In this document: piece by piece, positions 1-5,006 of the stretch
How the letters are laid out: the number at the start of each line of letters is the position of its first letter
Numbering within the stretch: position 1 is the first letter of the stretch
Assembly: GCA_013153655.1 (NCBI GenBank)
Contig: JAADEB010000097.1
Location: 1 to 5,116 of the forward strand
Source: Chlorobiota bacterium
GTDB lineage: Bacteria; Bacteroidota; Bacteroidia; Flavobacteriales; Flavobacteriaceae
Direction: 5' to 3'
Length of the DNA stretch: 5,116 bases
The notes under the pieces: model-generated
Seen by the model: the letters and a program-made list of their open reading frames with translations, nothing else
Database searches by the model: none
What the model was told of the DNA's origin: nothing
Position numbers and translations under genes: made by a program

Positions 1-3000
1 AGGTTGATAATCAATAGGACGACCACGGTGGTGTAGATCCATTCCGGCGTTTTGACCGGTTCACCTTTGGCGTAGGAATGCAAGCCGGCAAGGTAGAAAT
101 TCACGCCGAAATAGGTCATGAGAATGGAGGCAAAGGTCCAGAGCGACAGCGTATTGAAGCGGAAAAGACCGCGCAGCCAAGGAATCATGTGGGAGTGAAT
201 CACCAACGCGTAGAGCATAATGCTAATGAGCGACCAGGTTTCCTTAGGGTCCCAACTCCAATAACGGCCCCAGCTTTCGTTGGCCCATTGTCCGCCGAGG
301 AATGTTCCGATGGTCAGCAGGACGATACCCACGATGAGCGACATTTTGTTGATATCGGTTAGTTCCTTGATAATCAGTTCGAATTTGGGTTTATTGCGAT
401 TGGTGGTGAAAATGATAAACAACATGGTCAGCAAGGCGAGCATGGCGCTGAGGGTGAAGGGTCCATAACTGGCCACGATAACGGCCACGTGAATCATGAG
501 CCAGTAGGAATCCAGTACGGGTACCAGATTTTCGATGGCGGGATCCATCCAGTTCCAATGGGCAATCATGAGCATCATGGAGCTCACAAAGGCCGTGGAA
601 GCCAGCGTCAGTTGGGATTTGCGGCCGTACCACAGGCCGAACATCAGGGTGGCCAGGGCGATGTAGATCATGGATTCGTAGGCGTTGGACCAGGGGGCAT
701 GTCCGCTGATGTACCAGCGCAGGCCGAGGAAGAACACCATTTTGAGGAAAAAGTAGAAAATCACCGCATTGGTCAGCCACGAGAGCCATTTGAACAGGCG
801 GTTGTCGCGAATGATGCGTGCGATAGCCAGGAAGAGCAGTACGATGGAAGCCAGCATCAGTTGCCAAAACATGCTGCGGAAAGCGTCGTGTTTGTTGTAA
901 TAGATTTCCCATTTGATGCGTTTGGCGGGCGGATAGACGGCGGCGCCGAACCGGCGTTGGAATTGGTCGATACCGTCGATGATTTTGGATTGCAGGGTGT
1001 AGTCCTTATCGGCCACGGCTTGGGCCAGCATGGGAATGATTTTGACGGTAAACAGTGAATCGTTGCCGTGGAAACCGGCTTTTCCGGCTTCGCGGGGGGC
1101 GTACCAGCGGTTGTTGGGGTCGCCGGGCAGAGGGAAGAGGCGCAAGTTGGTTTGCATCAAGGTGGCGTAGAGGAGATTGACGCGTTTGTCGATGTTTTCC
1201 ACGTCCTTGTCAAACTTGGATTTGATGCGTTTTTTGGAAGCCTGTTCCACGTAGGGGGCCAGTTTGTAATTGCCTTGTTCGTCGAAGAAGTCCACCAGGC
1301 GGGCGTATTTGGTTTTTTTGTCCAGGCCGAGGATGCCGCGTACACGGTCGTCGCCTCGTTCCAGGTAGATGAGCGGGGCGTAGGACCAAATTTCCGGTGC
1401 CACTGTCATGGAGAGCAGGCCTTGGTCGGCGTTGATTTTGTCTTGGGTGCCGGGCAGTTTGTAGGTGTCGTGTTTGGACAGTTTGCGGAAGAGTTCGGAG
1501 GCGTAGGTATTGACGGGTTTCATACGTCCGCCGTAGTCTTGGATAACCAAATGGCCGAATTTTTCGGCGATGCTGTCGGGAGCAATCGTAGGACGCAGGA
1601 TACGGCCGATGTTTTGGGGATTGGTGATGTCCAGTTGGGGCACCAGGGTATCGGCGCCGTGTTGGGCTTGGGCTTGGAAGGTGAAAGCCAGTAGCAGGAT
1701 GAGACCCATTTCTTTTTTCTTGCGCTGGATGTAGGCCAGGTGGCGCGAAATGCGGTTGTAGAGTGAATGGGGATTGACAAAAATCATGAGCAATCCGAAG
1801 TAGAGCATGGCATAACCGATGTAGGTAATCCAGGTTCCCCAGAAATCATGATTGGCCGAGAGGAAGGTTTGTTCGTATTGGGGCGTAACGTTGTAGGACG
1901 ATTGGAAGAAGCGGTAGCCTTTGTAGTCCAACACATGGTTCATGTAGATACGGTAGGGAAAGACGGTATCGCGGTCGATGACGGTGATTTCGCTGGCGTA
2001 GGATTTGGGGCTTCGGGAGCCGGGATAATAATCTATTTGGAAATCACGCAGGTGGATGCCGAAACCCAAGGGGATGCGCTTGGGACCGTAACCCAGGACA
2101 AAATTGAGGCCGCCGAGGGAAAAGATTTGCGGCGCGCCGGTGTAGTATTGGCCACCGGTAACACCTATGGTGTCGGTTTGGCCGTTGGCTGTCACCTTGA
2201 ATTCCAGGTAATTCCACGGATTGCTACCGTCCTTGCCTTCCATCATGGCGGGATGGCCGTGGCGCGGGCTTTCGGGTACCACAAAGCGCAGATTGCCGAA
2301 GGTGTAGAGCGCGCCGGTGTGCATGGGGACGATGGTGTCGGCTGGAACGGTGCCGGTTTCGCCGGTTTGCATTACTTGATAATTTCCGGGAATGCGGGAT
2401 TGGATGTGCAAGGATTGTTCGTCGCCGAGGATGGCGATATCGGTTTGTCCCGGTGTGTTGAATCCCACCGACATACCGGCCAGGTTCAGGTAGCGTCCTT
2501 CGGGCAGGTAGAAGGTACGGCGTTTGCCGGTGGAACTTTCCACCAGGGTAAGGTGGAGCGGATCGGCGGGATTTTGGATGAAAGTTTCCTTGTAACGGGG
2601 GATGAATTGGAGCAATTCCAATTCCACGGGTTGGCCGCGAAAATCGGTTTGGAGGCGGAAACGGTTATCGCCGAGGGCGTTGTAGCGAAAGCGGCGGTAG
2701 ATTTGTTTTTGTTCCCGGCCGTTGTCGATGCGGAATTTGATATAAGTTTTTTCGCTGAGCACGTGGCGGGCCGTATCGCCTTCGATGATGGGTACTTGGC
2801 CTTCGTAGCCGATATAGCGCGTTACGGCGGCACCGATGAGGATAAAGATAAAAGCCAGGTGAAATATGAAGGAATGCCAATTTTCTTTCCGGTATAGGCG
2901 GTAGCGGATAATGTTTCCGATCAGGTTAATGAGACCCAGCGTCATCAGCAGTTCAAACCACCAGGCGTCGTATACCAGCGTACGGGCGGTTTCGGTACCG

Positions 3001-3104
3001 TAGCGGCTTTCGATAAAGGTGGCAATGGCCATGGAAGCGGCAAAAATCACAAACAGGATGGCCATGGTGGTGGTGGAAACCAGTATGTTGTATATTTTTT
3101 TCAT
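1..3104 (-). CDS. ccsBA: Fused cytochrome c biogenesis protein ResB-CcsA (CcsBA), C-terminus beyond window
   Basis: System II cytochrome c synthase: it moves haem across the inner membrane and attaches it to CXXCH motifs of apocytochromes outside. The frame runs without a stop for 1,034 codons from ATG at 3104 and leaves the window at base 1, inside what looks like the last membrane helix. ResB half: helices at about 3-27, 45-65 and 80-96, an extracytoplasmic domain at about 100-417, and a helix at about 418-440. A basic loop and a signal-peptide-like helix (466-481) join it to a second extracytoplasmic region (about 482-740). CcsA half: helices from about 744 onward, the WWD haem-handling motif WGRYWSWDPKETW at 945-957, and GHAPWSNAYES around His802. 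Candidate haem-ligand histidines by analogy with studied CcsBA proteins are His82 (or His77), His802, His970 and His1009 (in GLHSYA). The ATG gives a sensible N-terminus (MKKIYNILVS) and lies 24 bp after a -7 box. The fused form is usual in Bacteroidota. The neighbours here are not cytochrome genes. The function call is very secure; the exact C-terminus is unseen. Confidence 0.96.
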   Translation of the reverse strand, partial: MKKIYNILVSTTTMAILFVIFAASMAIATFIESRYGTETARTLVYDAWWFELLMTLGLINLIGNIIRYRLYRKENWHSFIFHLAFIFILIGAAVTRYIGYEGQVPIIEGDTARHVLSEKTYIKFRIDNGREQKQIYRRFRYNALGDNRFRLQTDFRGQPVELELLQFIPRYKETFIQNPADPLHLTLVESSTGKRRTFYLPEGRYLNLAGMSVGFNTPGQTDIAILGDEQSLHIQSRIPGNYQVMQTGETGTVPADTIVPMHTGALYTFGNLRFVVPESPRHGHPAMMEGKDGSNPWNYLEFKVTANGQTDTIGVTGGQYYTGAPQIFSLGGLNFVLGYGPKRIPLGFGIHLRDFQIDYYPGSRSPKSYASEITVIDRDTVFPYRIYMNHVLDYKGYRFFQSSYNVTPQYEQTFLSANHDFWGTWITYIGYAMLYFGLLMIFVNPHSLYNRISRHLAYIQRKKKEMGLILLLAFTFQAQAQHGADTLVPQLDITNPQNIGRILRPTIAPDSIAEKFGHLVIQDYGGRMKPVNTYASELFRKLSKHDTYKLPGTQDKINADQGLLSMTVAPEIWSYAPLIYLERGDDRVRGILGLDKKTKYARLVDFFDEQGNYKLAPYVEQASKKRIKSKFDKDVENIDKRVNLLYATLMQTNLRLFPLPGDPNNRWYAPREAGKAGFHGNDSLFTVKIIPMLAQAVADKDYTLQSKIIDGIDQFQRRFGAAVYPPAKRIKWEIYYNKHDAFRSMFWQLMLASIVLLFLAIARIIRDNRLFKWLSWLTNAVIFYFFLKMVFFLGLRWYISGHAPWSNAYESMIYIALATLMFGLWYGRKSQLTLASTAFVSSMMLMIAHWNWMDPAIENLVPVLDSYWLMIHVAVIVASYGPFTLSAMLALLTMLFIIFTTNRNKPKFELIIKELTDINKMSLIVGIVLLTIGTFLGGQWANESWGRYWSWDPKETWSLISIMLYALVIHSHMIPWLRGLFRFNTLSLWTFASILMTYFGVNFYLAGLHSYAKGEPVKTPEWIYTTVVVLLIIN

Positions 3105-3128
3105 CGATTAGGGCTTGGAAATGCGGAA

Positions 3129-3136
3129 CAAAGTTA
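3129..3136 (-). promoter_or_regulatory. Bacteroidota-type -7 box for ccsBA (TAACTTTG)
   Basis: Read on the minus strand, TAACTTTG matches the Bacteroidota consensus TAnnTTTG exactly. It ends 24 bp before the ccsBA ATG, which predicts a leader of roughly 18 nt. No good TTTG-like -33 element is seen at the expected spacing, so this may be a weak or activated promoter. The region just before the ATG has no Shine-Dalgarno sequence, which is normal for the phylum. The call rests on motif and spacing only. Confidence 0.6.
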
Positions 3137-3219
3137 AGTAAAATAGGGTAAGGGCGATGGGGAATAATATAAAATCTTTCGGTGCGGGGTATAGGGAAGA
3201 TTGATAGGTTATTTTGTTG

Positions 3220-3251
3220 TTGAACCGTTAAACCGTGGAATCGTTGAATGG
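3220..3251. repeat. Short 8-bp tandem array (4 units)
   Basis: Four consecutive 8-bp units in perfect register: TTGAACCG (3220), TTAAACCG (3228), TGGAATCG (3236) and TTGAATGG (3244). They are variants of TTRAAYCG, the unit that also builds the arrays at 3343-3448 and 4861-5006. This is the copy closest to ccsBA, about 85 bp upstream of its -7 box. Function unknown. Confidence 0.75.
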
Positions 3252-3252
3252 G

Positions 3253-3280
3253 AACTTTAACCTTAACCTTAACTTTAACT
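3253..3280. repeat. Hexamer tract (AACYTT)n
   Basis: About 4.7 copies of a 6-bp unit: AACTTT, AACCTT, AACCTT, AACTTT, then AACT. It lies 1 bp after the 8-bp array but has a different period. It is probably a simple-sequence tract produced by slippage. It superficially resembles telomere repeats, but nothing suggests that role in a bacterial chromosome. Confidence 0.7.
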
Positions 3281-3298
3281 AAATCAAATAGTTACCCT

Positions 3299-3334
3299 TG
3301 TCATCCCGAAGGAGTTTACGACTGAGGAATCTCC
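3299..3334 (+). repeat. GTCATCCCGA...GAGGAATCTCC interspersed element
   Basis: A 36-bp stretch starting TGTCATCCCGAAGGAG and ending GAGGAATCTCC. From memory, short elements of the form GTCAT(C/T)(C/G)CGA...AATCTCC are scattered between genes in many bacterial genomes, Bacteroidota included; I could not search to confirm that. A 5-bp inverted pair (AGGAG at 3310-3314, CTCCT at 3331-3335) brackets the inside. The element resembles the ends of the palindromic repeat at 3469-3594 but lies in the opposite orientation. Only one copy is present in the window. Confidence 0.5.
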
Positions 3335-3342
3335 TATTTCTG

Positions 3343-3448
3343 TTAAATCGTTAAATCGTGCAATCGTTGAACCGGCTGTTTCTGTTGAATAGTTGAAAAG
3401 TTGAAGAGATTGATTTGCAATATGTTAAACCATCAAATCGTTAAACCG
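3343..3448. repeat. 8-bp tandem array, modular, copy A
   Basis: The first block (3343-3374) has four in-register units: two TTAAATCG, one TGCAATCG, one TTGAACCG. A 10-bp linker ending in TTTCTG follows, then a second block (3385-3448) of eight 8-bp slots. Its first three are TTGAATAG, TTGAAAAG and TTGAAGAG, two slots (3409-3424) are eroded, and the last three return to TTAAACCA, TCAAATCG and TTAAACCG. The first block is also preceded by TTTCTG (3337-3342). The same block order and linker length recur at 4879-4952. No transcription or coding signal is visible. Confidence 0.8.
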
Positions 3449-3453
3449 CCGTG

Positions 3454-3468
3454 TCCGCCTCAGGCGGA
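3454..3468. repeat. Small GC-rich hairpin between array and palindromic repeat
   Basis: TCCGCC (3454-3459) and GGCGGA (3463-3468) form a 6-bp inverted repeat with a 3-nt loop, TCA. It sits exactly between the 8-bp array and the shared 126-bp repeat of copy A. It is absent at the equivalent place in copy B, where array units run directly into the repeat, so it looks like a separate small insertion. Confidence 0.6.
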
Positions 3469-3594
3469 TGCAATCGTTTAGCGGCTTCGCCGCCGCGTTT
3501 TCCGTTCTCCGTGTTCCGCAGAAGGAGATTGCCACGGCTTCGCTTCCCTTTGCTTATTCCAAAGCGGCGAAGCCTCGCAATGACGCACCGGTCA
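3469..3594 (+). repeat. 126-bp palindromic intergenic repeat, copy A
   Basis: This stretch aligns without gaps to 4991-5116, with 5 mismatches in 126 bp (about 96% identity), in the same orientation. It starts with TGCAATCG, one of the 8-bp array units. Inside are a hairpin GCGGC-TTC-GCCGC (3481-3493) and a nested imperfect palindrome: ATTGC (3528-3532) with GCAAT (3577-3581), GGCTTCGC (3536-3543) with GCGAAGCC (3567-3574), and CTTTG (3548-3552) with CAAAG (3560-3564). The reverse strand reads GTCATTGCGAGG...GCAATCTCC, a pattern I recall as a widespread bacterial interspersed repeat. It has no transposase and may be a MITE- or REP-like element. Its right-hand limit is uncertain because copy B is cut off. 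Confidence 0.85.
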
Positions 3595-3617
3595 TCGGTT
3601 CCGGCCGTCCTATGACC
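3590..3617. repeat. Hairpin at the right edge of palindromic repeat A
   Basis: GGTCATCGG (3590-3598) can pair with CCG (3605-3607) plus ATGACC (3612-3617), with a 6-nt loop and a 4-nt bulge. The left arm lies within the shared 126-bp repeat and the right arm just outside the comparable region. The element may therefore extend to about 3617; copy B ends at the window edge and cannot test this. Confidence 0.45.
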
Positions 3618-3678
3618 TTTTTCCATTCCCTTCGTATTATACGATAATTAGAGGAATGATTGTATAACCGGAGGCGAT

Positions 3679-3708
3679 AAAAAACCCCTTGCCGTTTGTG
3701 ACAAGGGG
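3679..3708 (-). terminator. Intrinsic terminator of mscL
   Basis: On the minus strand, CCCCTTG (3708-3702) and CAAGGGG (3691-3685) form a 7-bp stem with a 10-nt loop, followed at once by six T residues (3684-3679). It begins 25 bp after the mscL stop codon. The stem is strong and the T tract immediate, so this is a convincing rho-independent terminator. It should separate mscL transcription from the repeats and ccsBA downstream. Confidence 0.9.
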
Positions 3709-3733
3709 TGCATTTTTCGTACCGGTACCCGGC

Positions 3734-4141
3734 TTATTTGTTTTTCAACAAGTCGCGGATTTCGGTAAGGAGTTTTTCTTCGGCCGAAGGTTCGGGCGGT
3801 GCGGCCGGTGCTTCTTCCTCTTTCTTCTTCATGTTGTTGACCGCTTTGACAAACAGGAACATCACGAATGCAATGATCAGAAAGTCAACCAAAGCGGTGA
3901 GGAAGGTACCGTATTCCAACCAAATTTGTTTCACTTTTCCGTCGGGTCCGGTGGTTTCTTTCAAGAGCAATTTCCAATCGCGCATGTCGGTGTTGAACAA
4001 CATACCGATCAGCGGTGCTACGATTCCGCCGGTGAATGCGGTAACCACTTCCTTGAAAGCGGCACCCATTACAAAACCGACGGCAATGTCGATAAGGTTG
4101 CCTTTAAAGGCAAATTCCTTAAATTCTTTTAACATTCCCAT
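3734..4141 (-). CDS. mscL: Large-conductance mechanosensitive channel MscL
   Basis: Homopentameric inner-membrane pore that opens under high membrane tension and releases solutes during hypo-osmotic shock. The 135-residue protein has the full family layout: an amphipathic N-terminal helix (MGMLKEFKEFAFKGN, 1-15), pore-lining TM1 (about 16-46, with AVGFVMGAAF), an extracytoplasmic loop (about 47-76), TM2 (about 77-101), a charged Lys/Glu stretch and Ala/Pro linker (104-118), and a C-terminal bundle helix (about 119-135). Length is normal for the family. The ATG at 4141 is chosen because its N-terminus lines up with E. coli MscL from the first residue; the alternative Met3 would shorten the N-terminal helix. 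Where E. coli has Gly30-Lys31, this protein has Lys30-Glu31, a notable change at the cytoplasmic side of the pore helix. The gene starts 33 bp after the deacetylase stop and ends in an intrinsic terminator. Confidence 0.97.
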   Translation of the reverse strand: MGMLKEFKEFAFKGNLIDIAVGFVMGAAFKEVVTAFTGGIVAPLIGMLFNTDMRDWKLLLKETTGPDGKVKQIWLEYGTFLTALVDFLIIAFVMFLFVKAVNNMKKKEEEAPAAPPEPSAEEKLLTEIRDLLKNK

Positions 4142-4166
4142 AGTTTGTGTTTTAAAATTACGTGAA

Positions 4167-4198
4167 CAAATATATTAAAAAAGCTTATCAAAATCAAA
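4167..4198 (-). promoter_or_regulatory. Bacteroidota-type promoter for mscL
   Basis: On the minus strand, TTTG (4198-4195), a 20-bp spacer and TATATTTG (4174-4167) match the Bacteroidota -33/-7 consensus in both sequence and spacing. The -7 box ends 25 bp before the mscL ATG. The -33 half lies inside the last codons of the deacetylase gene and the -7 box follows directly after its stop. So mscL can probably be transcribed on its own as well as by read-through. It is the best-matched of the three promoters in the window. Confidence 0.7.
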
Positions 4199-4813
4199 TC
4201 CGCGCCGGGTAAAATGCTCCAACAGAGGGGGCAAAATACGGCGAAGCGAAGAAAAGGCCTTTCGGCTGTCGTGAAAAACGAGGATATGTCCCGGAGCCAA
4301 TTTTTGTTTCAACAGGTCGAGGGATTTTTCGGGATTTATGCGACGGTCGTAGTCGAGGCTGAGGTAGGACCACAGCACGATGCGGTATTCCCCGGGGATA
4401 CGGCGCAGGCACCGGGGTGTGAGCCGGCCGTAGGGCGGGCGAAAAAGCGGGGGGTCCTGTTCTTGGAATTGCCGGATTAATTCCGCGGTCCGGTCGATGC
4501 TTTGCAGGTAGTCCCGGCAAGGCGTTTTCCAGGCATTCAGGTGATGAAAGGTATGATTTCCCAAGCGATGTCCTTCCCGGACCATGCGTTGCAGGAGCCG
4601 GTGGCGGCCTTGGATACGGTCACCTATCAGAAAAAAAGTGGCATGTGCATCATAATCTTTCAGAACATCCAGTACATAGGGCGTAACCTCGGGGTCGGGA
4701 CCGTCGTCGAAACTGAGGTAGAGCTTTTTATTCTTTGCCGGCATCCTGGTGATGACACGGGGCATCAAGGGTGCCAACCATTGTGGAAAAGCATAAGGAG
4801 GGTGAAGGGGCAT
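4175..4813 (-). CDS. Polysaccharide deacetylase family protein (NodB domain, carbohydrate esterase family 4-like)
   Basis: Predicted metal-dependent hydrolase that removes acetyl groups from N-acetylated sugars, for example in peptidoglycan or an exported polysaccharide; the substrate cannot be told from sequence. The 212-residue protein is almost entirely one NodB domain. All five motifs are present: LSFDDGPD (Asp36 as base, Asp37 as metal ligand), NHTFHH (His87 and His91 as metal ligands), RPPYG (125-129), the LDYD segment (153-156), and LVFHDS (His181). There is no signal peptide or membrane helix, so it may act in the cytoplasm. Short forms starting near HPP...RxPxKxK are common in Bacteroidota. 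I chose the ATG at 4813; an in-frame TTG at 4840 would add nine residues, but it is part of the likely -7 box TATCTTTG and so should not be in the transcript. mscL follows after 33 bp. The fold call is firm; the biological role is open. Confidence 0.93.
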   Translation of the reverse strand: MPLHPPYAFPQWLAPLMPRVITRMPAKNKKLYLSFDDGPDPEVTPYVLDVLKDYDAHATFFLIGDRIQGRHRLLQRMVREGHRLGNHTFHHLNAWKTPCRDYLQSIDRTAELIRQFQEQDPPLFRPPYGRLTPRCLRRIPGEYRIVLWSYLSLDYDRRINPEKSLDLLKQKLAPGHILVFHDSRKAFSSLRRILPPLLEHFTRRGFDFDKLF

Positions 4814-4837
4814 ACCGGCGGGAATTGTTTTTCGGGA

Positions 4838-4845
4838 CAAAGATA
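4838..4845 (-). promoter_or_regulatory. Bacteroidota-type -7 box for the deacetylase (TATCTTTG)
   Basis: TATCTTTG on the minus strand fits TAnnTTTG exactly and ends 24 bp before the ATG at 4813. Its last three bases are the TTG that could be mistaken for an upstream start codon, so this site decides the start choice. No clear -33 element is present; the place where it would lie (about 4865-4869) falls at the first unit of the 8-bp array. Confidence 0.6.
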
Positions 4846-4860
4846 GGATTTGTCGGGCTG

Positions 4861-5006
4861 TTGAAGCGGTAATTTTTGTTAAATCGTTGAACCGTGCAAT
4901 CGTTAAACCGATAATTTCTGTTGAAAAGTTGAAGAGTTGAAAAGTTGAATAGACGGTGGATTTTTGTTAAATCGTTGAATCGGGCAATCGTGCAATCGTT
5001 TAGCGG
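4861..5006. repeat. 8-bp tandem array, modular, copy B
   Basis: An isolated unit, TTGAAGCG (4861-4868), is followed by three blocks, each led by a TTTYTG hexamer. Block 1 (4879-4910) has four TTRAAYCG or TGCAATCG units. Block 2 (4921-4952) has four TTGAANAG units. Block 3 (4967-5006) has TTAAATCG, TTGAATCG, GGCAATCG, TGCAATCG and TTTAGCGG. The linker between blocks 1 and 2 is 10 bp, as in copy A. The last two units belong to the start of the 126-bp repeat, so array and repeat are fused. The array abuts the deacetylase promoter. Nothing here looks coding; a 109-codon minus-strand frame over it is Phe/Asn-rich repeat translation. Confidence 0.82.

Larger units (their letters stand above)
3105..3733. 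other. Gene-free spacer between mscL and ccsBA, rich in repeats
   Basis: No credible protein gene is present. Starting beside ccsBA, the spacer holds its -7 box, an A/T-rich stretch (about 3137-3219) in which I see nothing, a short 8-bp array (3220-3251), a hexamer tract (3253-3280), a GTCATCCCGA element (3299-3334), a longer 8-bp array (3343-3448), a small hairpin (3454-3468), a 126-bp palindromic repeat (3469-3594), a second hairpin overlapping its edge (3590-3617), about 60 bp of unremarkable A/T-rich DNA, and the mscL terminator. A 61-codon reading frame across 3441-3626 on the minus strand is just the translated repeat. Confidence 0.8.

Noticed and set aside
391..912. A 173-codon minus-strand frame overlapping the CcsA half
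   Set aside because: It is a shifted frame over the conserved WWD region. The true frame carries the WGRYWSWDPKETW motif and histidines; this one carries none.
1767..2897. A 376-codon plus-strand frame, and similar plus-strand frames at 78-362, 489-1058 and 1068-1694
   Set aside because: All lie antisense to ccsBA in the exactly codon-aligned opposite register. They stay open because the gene rarely uses TTA, CTA or TCA codons. Their products show no recognisable domain, while the minus-strand frame is plainly CcsBA.
3253..3280. Telomere-like AACCTT tract as a chromosome end or replication signal
   Set aside because: Fewer than five imperfect copies in the middle of a normal bacterial spacer; a slippage tract is a simpler explanation.
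3441..3626. A 61-codon minus-strand frame in the mscL-ccsBA spacer
   Set aside because: It is the translation of the palindromic repeat and flanking DNA, with no promoter-like or family support.
3633..3648. Overlapping small inverted repeats (CGTA-TTA-TACG and ATTAT-ACG-ATAAT) as an operator
   Set aside because: Short A/T-rich symmetry downstream of a terminator and far from any start; likely by chance.
3708..4178. Plus-strand frames of 147 and 156 codons opposite mscL
   Set aside because: Both are antisense to an unmistakable MscL with a matching promoter and terminator. One starts inside the region of the mscL terminator.
4861..5006. Possible CRISPR array
   Set aside because: The 8-bp units are contiguous and degenerate, with no 25-40 bp direct repeats, no unique spacers of even length and no cas genes in the window.
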